64,000 nt of DNA from Galeopsis tetrahit (taxonomy: Eukaryota > Streptophyta > Magnoliopsida > Lamiales > Lamiaceae), in NCBI GenBank assembly GCA_963675135.1, contig OY776121.1, positions 83,102,875 through 83,166,874 on the forward strand, in the 5' to 3' direction. Below are positions 41,120 to 50,989 of the stretch, piece by piece; position 1 is the first letter of the stretch; each line of letters opens with the position of its first letter. A model generated the notes under the pieces. That model did no database searches. It worked only from the letters and a program-made list of their open reading frames with translations, and had not been told where the DNA came from. The position numbers and the translations under genes were made by a program.

Positions 41120-44100
41120 TTAATTTGTAATCCGAACATGATTCCGGAGCTGCTCAAATTTTTCCGAACTCACGGCCTTGGTGAAACCATCAGCTAGCTG
41201 CTCATTTGTGCTGACAAACTTCAACTGAACTTTTTGATCATTCACAAGATCCCTTATGAAGTGATGACGAAGTTCAATGTGCTTCGACCTTGCATGAAAG
41301 ACGGGATTTTTCGTCATTGCAATAGTAGACATATTGTCGCAAAAAATTGTTGTGGGAGCCTCCTGCTTTTGCTCAACATCACACAAAATTCTTCTCAACC
41401 AAATTGCTTCACAAGCAGCATCAGTAGCAGCCATGTATTCTGCCTCCGTCGAAGAAAGCGCAATCGTATTTTGCTTTTTCGATGCCCAAGAAATGATTTT
41501 AGAGCCCAAGCAAAAAATGTAGCCTGACGTACTTTTTCGATCATCCAACGATCCAGCCCAATCACTATCGGTATATCCAACAAGCTTACTTCCTTTCTCT
41601 TTGACATATTTAATGCCAAGTTTCCTCGTACCTTGAAGGTATCGCAAAATTCGCTTTACCGCTGCAAAATGCAACTTGCTTGGATCGTGCATGAACCTTG
41701 ATATTAGGCTAACTGGATACATAATATCAGCCCTTGTGTTTGTCAAGTAGATCAAAGAGCCTACAAGACTTCGATAAATTTTTGCATCAACTTTATCAGC
41801 ACCATCATTCAATTGCAATTTCTCATTGACTGCAAGTGGAGTCGAGATAGGTTTGCAATTAAGCATCTGAAATTTTTTCAACACTCCTTCAAGATATTTT
41901 TCTTGAGAAATTAAAATTTCTCCTTTTGAATGACGGACTTGAATCCCAAGAAAATATTTCATCAATCCCAAATCAGTCATCTCAAATTCCGCCATCATTG
42001 CCTTTTTGAACTCTTGCACCATGACTGGATTCGTCCCTGTGTAAATCAAGTCGTCAACGTAAAGGCAAACAATAAGGAGATCTTGCGCACCTTTCTTTAC
42101 ATACAACGACGGCTCATTTTGACTTCGCTCGAATCCATTTGATCGAAAGTAACCGTCAATCTTGCTATTCCAGGCTCGAGGTGCCTGTTTGAGCCCGTAC
42201 AATGCTTTTCTGAGGCGATAGACTTTATCTTCTTTTCCTTGAACAGTATAGCCTGCCGGCTGCTCCACGTACACTTCTTCCTCTAACTCGCCATTGAGAA
42301 AAGCGGATTTAACATCTAACTGGTAAATAGGCAGCTCCAATTGTGCAGCAACAGCTAGAACAATGCGAATTGTCTCCATTCGTGCAACCGGTGCAAATGT
42401 CTCCGTGAAGTCGACTCCGGGTTGTTGAGAATACCCTTTTGCAACTAGGCGAGCTTTATGCTTGTGAATTGAGCCATCTTCTTTATACTTTGTCTTGTAT
42501 ATCCATTTGACCCCGATCACATTTTTTTCTCCTGGATGGTCTACAAGATACCATGTATTATTTCTCTCGATGCTAGCAATTTCTTCATCCATTGCATTTT
42601 GCCAAATTTCTTCTTTTGCAGCTTCATCATAATTTTGCGGCTCACCAGCAAAAAATGCAACATCAGATGACTCATAGATGTCTCTTAAGCTTCGAAACTT
42701 TCTTACAGGACTCTCCGACTCCGGATCAAAATCTCCATCACTTGAGGTTCTTGCTCCACCACTTGTACTTGGTTGATCAATCGGTTGTGGTGGTGTAGGC
42801 TGAGATGTAATGTTTTGATCATCGCCCCAGTTCCACGACTGAGGCTTTCGTCGATGCCACACCTCATATGGAGTCTTATTTGGAACCGCCTTTGTTGGTG
42901 ACCGGTTCAAAATATACACAGCTGCATTTACTGCTTCTGCCCAAAATGTTTTGGGGAGTCCTTTGCCAGCCATCATGCTTCGACTCATTTCCACAATGGT
43001 GCGATTTTTTCGCTCAGCAACACCATTTTGTTGCGGGCTGTATCGAACTGTCAACTGCCTTTGGATCCCCCTTTCTTTGCAATAATCCATGAATGCCTTT
43101 CCAATAAATTCTCCTCCACGATCGGTGCGGAGAATTTTAATTTTATTGCCCGACTGATTTTCCACTAGCCTCTTGAACTCCAAAAATTTGGGAAATGCTT
43201 CTGATTTTTGTTTGAGAATGTACACCCACATCATCCTGGTGTAGTCGTCTACGAACAAGAGAAAATACCTGTAACCATTGAGAGATGGAGTTTGCGTCGG
43301 CCCACAAATATCAGCGTGCACCAACTCAAGAGGGACTTTGGCTCTATAAGATATCTTCGGAAATGGTAGGCGGTGCATTTTTCCGAAAATGCACCCTTCA
43401 CACGGACGATCTTGATCTGGGAAATTCGGAAGCCCGAACACCATGTTCTTTTTCTTCAGCAAACTTAAGCCTTTGTAACTCAAATGTCCATACCTCAAAT
43501 GCCAAAGATTATGGTCTCCATCTGTTGTGTTATGCAAAGCAACTTTCTGGGATAGTGGCAGATTGAGAGGGAAGACTTGGTTCTGACTCATCTTGATTTT
43601 TGCAACTGTCAACTTCTTTTGTTTGTCAATAATGATACAAAGATCATTATCAAATTCCACCTTGTAGTTTTTCTTTAGCAGCTGGCCGACACTCAACAAG
43701 TTTTGAGTCAATTCTGGCACGTAGAAGACATCTTTGATGATGTTGGACTGCCCTTCTTTTGTCTGGACTGCAATGGCTCCTCTTCCACTGATTTTGAGAG
43801 ATTTGTTGTTTCCAAGTTTCACTTGAGATGAAAAAGATTCATCGAGATCCACGAACATATTTTTATTTCTTGACATGTGATTGCTACAACCGCTATCCAC
43901 ATACCAAATATTCTCAAATTGCTGTTGAGAATTTAAACAAGAATAAAATACCTGATCACCTTCATTCTTTTCCGTGAAATTTGCTTCCTTTGTCTCACCA
44001 TCATCTTGATACCAGCAATCTCTTTGAGAGTGAGTTTCATTCCTGCACCTTTTGCATCTATACCAACAACTATTGGTGTCATGGGTATTCTTCCAGCAAA

Positions 44101-44950
44101 TGCGGCAACAAGATTCTGAGTTTTGATTATTAGATCTCAAGTTAGAGTTGCTTCTTCCTCCTCGACCTCGGCCACGAAAATTTTGAAGTCTGCCACGTCC
44201 TCTTCCTCGTGGTTGTGCCGACATATTCCTTTTATCTTGCGGTTCGTCTTTCTGTTTTTGTGAGATATTCACTTTTCCTTGAAAAGCTTGCTCCATTGCT
44301 TGAGTCGTGAATCTGCTCATCCTCTTTTCATGGGCTTCAAGAGAACCCATGAGTTTATCCAAAGTCAATCTCGATAAATCTTTGGATTCTTCAATTGCCG
44401 CAACAATATGCTCGAACTTCGCCGGCAAACATCGTAGGACTTTCTCAATGATTTTCTTCTCTTCTAGAGTATCTCCGTATCCCCTGATTTGATTCACTAC
44501 GGATGAAACTCGAGAAAGAAACTCTTGTACATTTTCGGAATCTTTCTTGGAGAGATTGTCGAATTCTCGCCAAAGATTTTGCAGCTTGATTGTGATTACC
44601 TTCTCATGTCCTCCAAACTGATTTTTCAGAATTTGTCATGCCTCTCTTGCAGTCTTGGCAATCGTAATACGCGGAAGGATTGATTGATTCACCCCTTGGT
44701 GCATAAAGGACAAGGCTCTTGCATCTTTTGTCTTGTTATCTTTATGCTCTTTTTTCTGTGCATTTGAAAATGCAGCAACCTCCTCCGGGGTATGGGAAAT
44801 ATACCCTTCTTCGACAATTTCCCAAAGTTCGTGAGACACGAACAGGGTCTTCATAAGAACACTCCATAGTTCATAATCTTGACCAACAAAAATAGGAACA
44901 CCTTGTTGGGAATATATGAACGCAAGCTCTTGGTTGGTTGAAGATGCCAT
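41120..44950 (-). pseudogene. Copia gag-pol polyprotein, one nonsense codon
   Basis: The frame starts at ATG 44950 (MASSTNQELAFIY...) and stays open to 41120 except for TGA at 44636-44638 (codon 105). There the gag consensus has Trp (AREA-stop-QILKNQF), a single G-to-A change. Domains in order: gag; two tandem CX2CX4HX4C zinc knuckles (CRICWKNTHDTNSC, CKRCRNETHSQRDC); aspartic protease (YVDSGCSNHM); GAG-pre-integrase; integrase (HHCC, then DDE with DICGPTQT, DRGGEF and QNGVAERKNR); reverse transcriptase (CLYVDDLIY); RNase H (TDSDWAGSLDDRKSTSGY, STEAEYMA). After the integrase, 'VWHRRKPQ' is joined directly to 'SWNWGDD'. Relatives have roughly 60-70 residues there (HLKVFGC...), so an in-frame deletion is likely at about 42840. 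The lineage is probably Tork/TNT-like. Confidence 0.9.
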
Positions 44951-44985
44951 TGATAAATATTGGAGGAGAATCAGAACCAAAGGGT

Positions 44986-44998
44986 GGCTCTGATACCA
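44986..44998 (-). other. Copia primer-binding site
   Basis: On the minus strand TGGTATCAGAGCC follows the 5' LTR after six bases and is complementary to the 3' end of plant initiator tRNA-Met, the usual copia primer. Confidence 0.9.
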
Positions 44999-45004
44999 CA
45001 AATC

Positions 45005-45301
45005 TGTTGGGATTTTATGGATTTAGTGTTTGGAAAGATAGATTTGTTTAATATTGAAAAGATAAAGGAAGCTTATGCAGTAGAGCTTCTGAAAAGTTTT
45101 TCTTGATTGATTTTATTAATCAGCAAGATTACAAGTGCTTATATAGGCATACAATGATAAATGCATAACTAATGTGGTCAAGTCAATTGACCATCATTAC
45201 ATATTCCAATGAATATAATTTTTGACTCATGAAGACAAAGAGTCATATACATGAATGAGAATTATGAAGAACCTTCTGGAATTACAAATTACTTTTCAAT
45301 A
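45005..45301 (-). repeat. Copia 5' LTR
   Basis: This LTR is 297 bp. It contains the promoter (TATA at 45138-45146). Its outer end reads TCAATA instead of TCAACA, one of four transitions relative to the 3' LTR. Confidence 0.95.
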
Positions 45302-45377
45302 GATCAAACATTTGGAAAGTGGAGGGCTTTTTAAAGTAAAAACAATCTCTAGAAAAACAAAAAGGTGTTTTTGAAAT

Positions 45378-46522
45378 GGGTTGGGGTATATACCCCTCCA
45401 GCTTTGTTTAATACACTCCCCTTTCATTTATTAATTATAAAATATATAAGAAATACCATATTTTCCCTTTAACTAAAATATATAGATACATACACTCCCC
45501 CTAAAACCCTAACCCTAATTTTTTTTTTCATTTCTTCCCATTTTCATCTTCTCCATTCTTCTTTATTTTTTTGCCTCCTTTCATCTTCTTCATTTCCTCC
45601 CTTCCATCAAACTTGTCGCCGCCGCCGCCACCCTTCGCCGAGCACCGCCAGCCGTCCAGCAAGCAGCCGTCGCCGTCGTCCTCATCTTCTTCTCGTCGCA
45701 GAAAGCAGTCGCCGCCCGCAACATCTTTTTTTTTTTCGTTTTTCTGCAACTCCACCCCCCTCTCCCCCCCAATCAGTCTCCGCCGTTGAGCCCGCGCCGC
45801 CCACACGCCGTGCCCCCTCCCCCTATCGTTGGCCGCGCCGCCCGTGCGAGTTTTCTCCAGGTTTTTTTTTTTTTTTGATAATATTGAGTCGACCAAAAAC
45901 AATCCGGTCGACTCTGGTTTGTCGACGAGATTATTTTTGGTCGACTCAATATTATCGAATTGTTTTTTTTTTTTAAATTTGGTCGACAAACCATTGTCGA
46001 CGGTATAATTTTTGGTCGATTAATATTGTCGAAAATTTTATTTTATTTTTAAAAAAAAATTGGTCGATAAACCAGAGTCGACCGGATTGTTTTTGGTCGG
46101 CAAACCATTGTCGACGGGAGAATTTTTAGTCAACTCTGGTTTATCGAAAATAAGTTTTCGTTTTAGTTGAATTTTTAAGTTTTTGGTTTAGAGTTTAGGA
46201 TTTGTTGAGTTTTGTTAAGTTTTATGGATTAGTGAAAGTTAATTTCTAAGTTTTGTTGTTGAATTTTATTTTTAATTTTTTGTGGATGTAAGAGAAGGTG
46301 GTTGTTACCGCCGGAGATGATGGGGATTGCCGGAGGAACGGCGGCGGCGGCAGCTGAGCTGCAAAATTAGGATTAATGCATTAGGTTAGAGTTTTAGAGG
46401 GGAGTGTATGAATCTTACATGATTTAGTAAAGGGCAAAATTGGTATTTTGTAAGAATATTGAATTAATAAAAATGAAGGGGGAGTGTATTAAACAAAGCT
46501 GGAGGGGTATATACCCCAACCC
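45378..46522. mobile_element. MULE-like element with GTCGAC hairpins, copy 2 (9-bp target duplication)
   Basis: Terminal inverted repeats start 'gggttggggtatataccc' and continue 'ctccagctttgtttaataca'; the right end is the exact complement. The 9-bp direct repeat ttttgaaat flanks it (45369-45377, 46523-46531). The interior has a CCGCCGCC/CGTCGCC-rich block (45610-45860). Then a hairpin at 45877-45956 (27-bp arms holding GTCGACC, loop holding GGTCGACTCTGGTTTGTCGA) and further GTCGAC repeats continue to about 46145. There is no transposase; frames inside are low complexity. Confidence 0.88.
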
Positions 46523-46561
46523 TTTTGAAATTAATATGTGCGAATATATAATGTCCCAGAA

Positions 46562-47838
46562 GGCCCTGGCTATATACCCCTCCAGCTTTGTTAAGTCTAC
46601 TCCCCCACTCATTTATTAATTTAATAAATATGTAAAATACCCAAATTACCCTTTTAATAAACTTATCTAATAAATACACTCCCCAATTTTAAACCCAAAC
46701 CTAATTACACCAGCAACCCTCTCCGGCAATCCGGCGCCGCCACCATCTCCGGCAACCACCCACCACCCCAAATGCCACTCAACCATAACCAAAAAAATAT
46801 TTTATCAACAAAACTAACATAAAATTCTTTTCACTCACGAATATTTTGCTCACAAATCAACATAAATTCCACCTACAATACTTTCACCTAAATTTCAAAC
46901 CTAATACAGACAAAAGAAATTTCAAAAAAATTTAAAGCACATTTTCGACAAACCAGTGTCGATAGTATGCATTCCTGTCGACAACAATTTGTTAACAGGA
47001 ATGCATACTATCGACACATATTTGTCCAAACAATTTCAAAAAATAAAATTCATTTTTTTTTAAAACTTTCGACAAACCAGTGTCGAGTAGATGCACTATT
47101 GTGGACAACTTTTTGTCGACAATAATGCTTCTACTCGGCCGCGATGGGGGAGGGTTTGTCGAAATTGAAAAAAAAAATAAAAAAATACCTGGACACTGAA
47201 GGGAGACGGCCGCGATGGGGGAGGGTTAGAGGCGCGCGGCCAAGGTCGAGAGAATGGAGGGGGGAGGCGGCCGCCGCCGCGAGAATGGAGGGAAGGGCGG
47301 CGACGGTCGATTTGTGGCGCGGGGGCAGCCGCGAGAACAGAGGGAGAGGGGAAGGCGGCGCCGATTTTTGGGGTGGGGTGGGGGCAACAGCAAGAACGGA
47401 GGGAGAGGGGGAGGGGAAGGCCGATTGTTGGGGTGGGGGGAGGCGGCGGCCGATTTGTGGGGTGGAGGGAGGCCGCGATAATGGAGGAAGATGAGGCGAC
47501 CGCGAGTTTGTCTGGGAGGGAAGGTAGCGGCGGCCGATTGGAGGTTGGGACGGCGGCGGCCGATTGGAGGTTGGGACGGCGGCGGCGACTGGAGATTGGG
47601 ATGACGGCGGCGTGGCGGCGTGAATTGGGGAAGAAGGGAGATATGAGAGAGAGGAGAGAAGAAATAGATTTAGAGTTTTACATTTAAATGGGGGAGTGTA
47701 TCTATAATATAAATTAAATGTGTAGAAGCGTATTTTAGATATTTCGTGGGGAGTACATTTAACGCAGGTCATTTTGAGGACGGTGTATGTATCGGGGGAG
47801 TATACTTAACAGAGCTGGAGGGGTATATAGCCAAGGCC
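46562..47838. mobile_element. MULE-like element with GTCGAC hairpins, copy 3 (9-bp target duplication)
   Basis: Terminal inverted repeats start 'ggccctggctatatacccct' and end '...tatatagccaaggcc'. The 9-bp direct repeat gtcccagaa flanks it (46553-46561, 47839-47847). Two strong inverted repeats are at 46956-47017 (23-bp perfect arms) and about 47083-47140. A purine-rich, GC-rich block of GGCGGC/GGGGGA units spans about 47190-47620. It lies only 39 bases from the preceding copy, as if inserted side by side. No gene is inside. Confidence 0.88.
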
Positions 47839-47917
47839 GTCCCAGAACTTGTATGCAGCAGGCCCAGTTCGCTTATTAGGCCCAAGAGTATATAGGCTCA
47901 AGTCTCAAAATTTGTAG

Positions 47918-48842
47918 GGCCCATAGGCCAAAAACCCCTCCAGCCTTGTTAAATATACCTCCGAACTTCGTACACCCCTAAATATGGCACACGTTAAATG
48001 TACCCCAATGAAATACCTAATCTACCATTTTGCCCACTAAATTCAAATTAAAAATACACTCCCCAAATATAAAATCCTAAACCCATTCTTCTCTCCTTCC
48101 TCTTTCATTTTTACCCCCTCTTCCCCTACCTAAGCCGCCCCCACCCGCCAACCAGTCAGCCGTGGCCGCGGCACCACACGTCCACCAGTCGGCCGTGGTC
48201 GAGCTCCCCCTCTCCCGTTCACGCTTTGGCCCGCTGCCTCTTTTTTTTTTCTGCTCCCGTTGGCCATAGAGGTCGGCTACGGCCCCCACCTCACGGCTGT
48301 CGTCCCTCTGCACAGCGTCGCCTCGCACTCTTCTTTTTCCTTTTATTTTCCTGCTCTACACAACGTCGGCCATGGAGGTAGGATTTTTTTTTTAATTGTC
48401 GACAAGAGACATTATAGTCGACAAATTGTTGTCGACCACCATGTTTATGGTCGACAATTTTTTGTCAAAAAATCTAATTTTTTGTTTGTTTTTTCTTTCA
48501 ATAAAATGTTGTCGACGGTGGTGTTTTTCGTCGATAAACTATAGTCGAAAATATATACTATATGGTCAACAAACCAGAGTCGATCGACACTGGTTTGTCG
48601 AAAAAAAATGTATTTTTTTAAAGATTTCTAAGTTTTTTTTTTTTTTCCTAAATTTATTTGGACGGCGGCCGCCGGAGGAGATGGAGGAATGGTGCTTTCC
48701 CTAGGATTAGGATTAGGGGGAGTCTATCTATCTTTTATATATTTTAATAAAAGGGTAAATTTGATATTTTAAACTAATATTAAATTAATAAATGGAGAGG
48801 TGAAGTATACTTAACAAAGATGGAGGGTATATAGCCAAACCC
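47918..48842. mobile_element. MULE-like element with GTCGAC hairpins, copy 4
   Basis: The left end 'ggccaaaaacccctccagcc' and right end '...tggagggtatatagccaaac' are diverged versions of the same terminal repeat. The target duplication is not clear, so the boundaries are approximate. The interior has a GC-rich block (48120-48380) and GTCGAC inverted repeats (about 48400-48476 and 48510-48605). The sequence between this and the previous copy is only about 70 bases, so three related elements stand in a row. Confidence 0.75.
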
Positions 48843-50926
48843 TTGTCAAAGTACATTTTTAAAAATTATCTTAATTTAGAATTTGGTCCTTTTTTTTTTT
48901 AAATATTTTTTACCATCATGCTATATATGATACTTCCATCCCCATTCCCCTAGTTTAGATTCTCTCTTGCCATTGTCATATTTTTCTTTGTTGGCAACTG
49001 GCAAGAAAATACACGATAAAAAATTCAGATGTTCATGTGCATTGTATAAATTTCGATCATGTTCAATAATTCGCTAATTACACGAAAGAGGTAAATCACA
49101 TTAGGTAACTCTACGACGGTTCGATTGAAAAGAATTAAAAAAAGTTGAACATTTGATCACGGCATTAGCCTACCCCATCAATTCAGATACACATAAAGCG
49201 CTCACCATTATTATTTTTTTGGCTTAATTGGTTTGTTTCTTTTTATATAATTTCAAAAAAAAAAATACTCATTAGTCATTATGTTCCACAATAATGTGTA
49301 AGAGTGTTGACATTTTATGTAAAATTGTGGATATTGTGAAAATGTAGTTTTTTTTTTTTTTTTTTTTAAGTCTCGGATATCCGGTCCGAAGATCGACTAA
49401 TTTCAGGGGACCAATTCAACTGTCCTCTTGCGGAGGTCATGTTTAAAGAGGTTTTCATTTTAAGGGTGCGAAAGTTATTGTAACATTTTAAAAAAAAAAG
49501 TGTGAAAATTATTATCGAATAAAAAGAGTATATATATATTGGCCTATAGATAAGCAGCTAGGGGTTGAAACTTGAAACCAATTGAGATAGGGACGCAACA
49601 CCAACTTAATTAATTGGTGGAACATACACATTTTTTTTTATCACTTTTATTACATTATAGTATTAACGATATTAATGAAAGGATTCCAATAAGGTGATTA
49701 GGATTGCCTAACCTATCGCTCACTCTATAAAATTGGGTGAAGGCTTGTTTTATAGCAAAAGGGCATTTGTATATTTGCTAAATTATGTATGGTCCTACTC
49801 GTACAAAGTATTGACAGCTTGATAATAGTAGGTTTCACGGACTAGTTAGCGCTACAACATATAGAAATATATCGTATGCAAATTTGTCCAATAATATATA
49901 ATTAGTATATACGATTTTGATAATAATGAGTTTCTTATAAAGTTCAACCACCTAAATAAATTACTTGTACACAGTAACATTGTACAAATAGTATCTACTA
50001 AACATTTTTTTGGAATAGGTGAGGCTACACTCGATTGAATTGAGGTTGCTTCTCAACCAAAGTCGGTCCTGAGATTTTGTAGGCCTGAGGCGAACAAGAA
50101 AAATGAGTCACTTCTTCTACCATTTTGAGAGTAAATGAGTTTTTGCATAATGGTGATAGGTGAGGGAAAAAAATTATTTTTTATATAGGGTATAAATAAT
50201 ATTTTACTACCCATTTTGCACCTAATAGTAACTCTGAAAAAAGTTAGTACTAGAATTTAAAAAATGATGTTTTATAACATCTAAGGGTAAAAAAAAAACC
50301 CTAAAATAAGTATGAAATGTGTACATATGAATCGTGCATGAAACATGCATATACATATCCTACACAAAATTTGCACGTACAAATCGTGCACAAAATGTGC
50401 GCGTACGGATCATGCACAAAATGTGCACGTACAGATCATGCACAAAATGTGCACATGCTATTTGTATTTTATTTACTATAAAAAAAAACATTTTGTCACA
50501 CATCTTTCATTACACTATAAAATGTGCTCAGGACGGTCGCCCCTACCGCCCTGCCTCAGGGCCACCCCTGTTCTCAACACATACGATATATGATGCCCTG
50601 TATTTCAAAATCGTTTTTTTATTCTATTTCAACACCATATATGTGTACAATATTTAAAACTTGCTAAAAAAAGAGAAAAGAAAAGAAAATTCAAATTAAA
50701 CCTCAGAATTATGGTGCACAAAGTAGAACCACACATATGTGTGATTGAGTGTGCAAGTTAATGGCATACCCAATATACACATCCAATTACACATCTACCA
50801 CGCCTTATATTTTCAATTTAATGGGAAGACGGAGAGAGATGTAACAAGTCCCATTATGGGTTTGAGATATTCCAAGTTGACAAAGTAAAAGACAAGTTGA
50901 AGTGGGGTCTCATACCTTTCTTCCTG
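48843..50926. other. Intergenic region upstream of the fourth subtilase
   Basis: No gene. A second copy of the SINE 3' end (poly-T about 49348-49367, then 'aagtctcgga' and 'ccggtccgaagatcgactaa') lies at about 49348-49450, without visible target duplication. A 26-bp tandem repeat is at about 50360-50460. Much of the rest is AT-rich. Confidence 0.5.
50360..50462. repeat. 26-bp tandem repeat
   Basis: Four units start at about 50363, 50390, 50416 and 50442, each reading 'acaaaatgtgcacgtac.ga' then 'tcatgc' with small changes. Frames through it are repeat translation only. Confidence 0.75.
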
Positions 50927-50936
50927 CTATATAATA
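50927..50936 (+). promoter_or_regulatory. Candidate TATA box of the fourth subtilase
   Basis: CTATATAATA lies about 55-60 bases upstream of the ATG at 50990, a normal spacing for a short plant 5' leader. Confidence 0.55.
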
Positions 50937-50989
50937 AGTTCTTTTTCTTATGATTTTAAGTACCAAACGCCCCATTTTCTTGCAAAAAC

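Larger units (their letters stand above)
40816..45301 (-). mobile_element. Complete Ty1-copia LTR retrotransposon
   Basis: It is 4486 bp, transcribed on the minus strand, and flanked by the 5-bp duplication GATCA (40811-40815, 45302-45306). LTRs are 40816-41112 and 45005-45301 (297 bp each, TGTTG...CAACA), differing at four positions, all transitions (about 1.3 percent). A primer-binding site complementary to initiator tRNA-Met (TGGTATCAGAGCC) is at 44986-44998. A polypurine tract (AAGAGGGGG) is at 41113-41121. A TATA box (CTATATAAG) in the 5' LTR lies at about 45138-45146. The low LTR divergence implies insertion well under about 1-2 million years ago under usual plant rates. It has one gag-pol frame, broken once. 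Confidence 0.95.

Noticed and set aside
40816..45301. Endogenous pararetrovirus or retrovirus
   Set aside because: Domain order protease-integrase-RT-RNase H, initiator-Met primer site, 297-bp LTRs and no envelope or movement protein identify an ordinary Ty1-copia element.
47131..47772. 213-codon frame on the minus strand
   Set aside because: GC-rich repeat translation inside a MULE-like element, with overlapping open frames in other frames.
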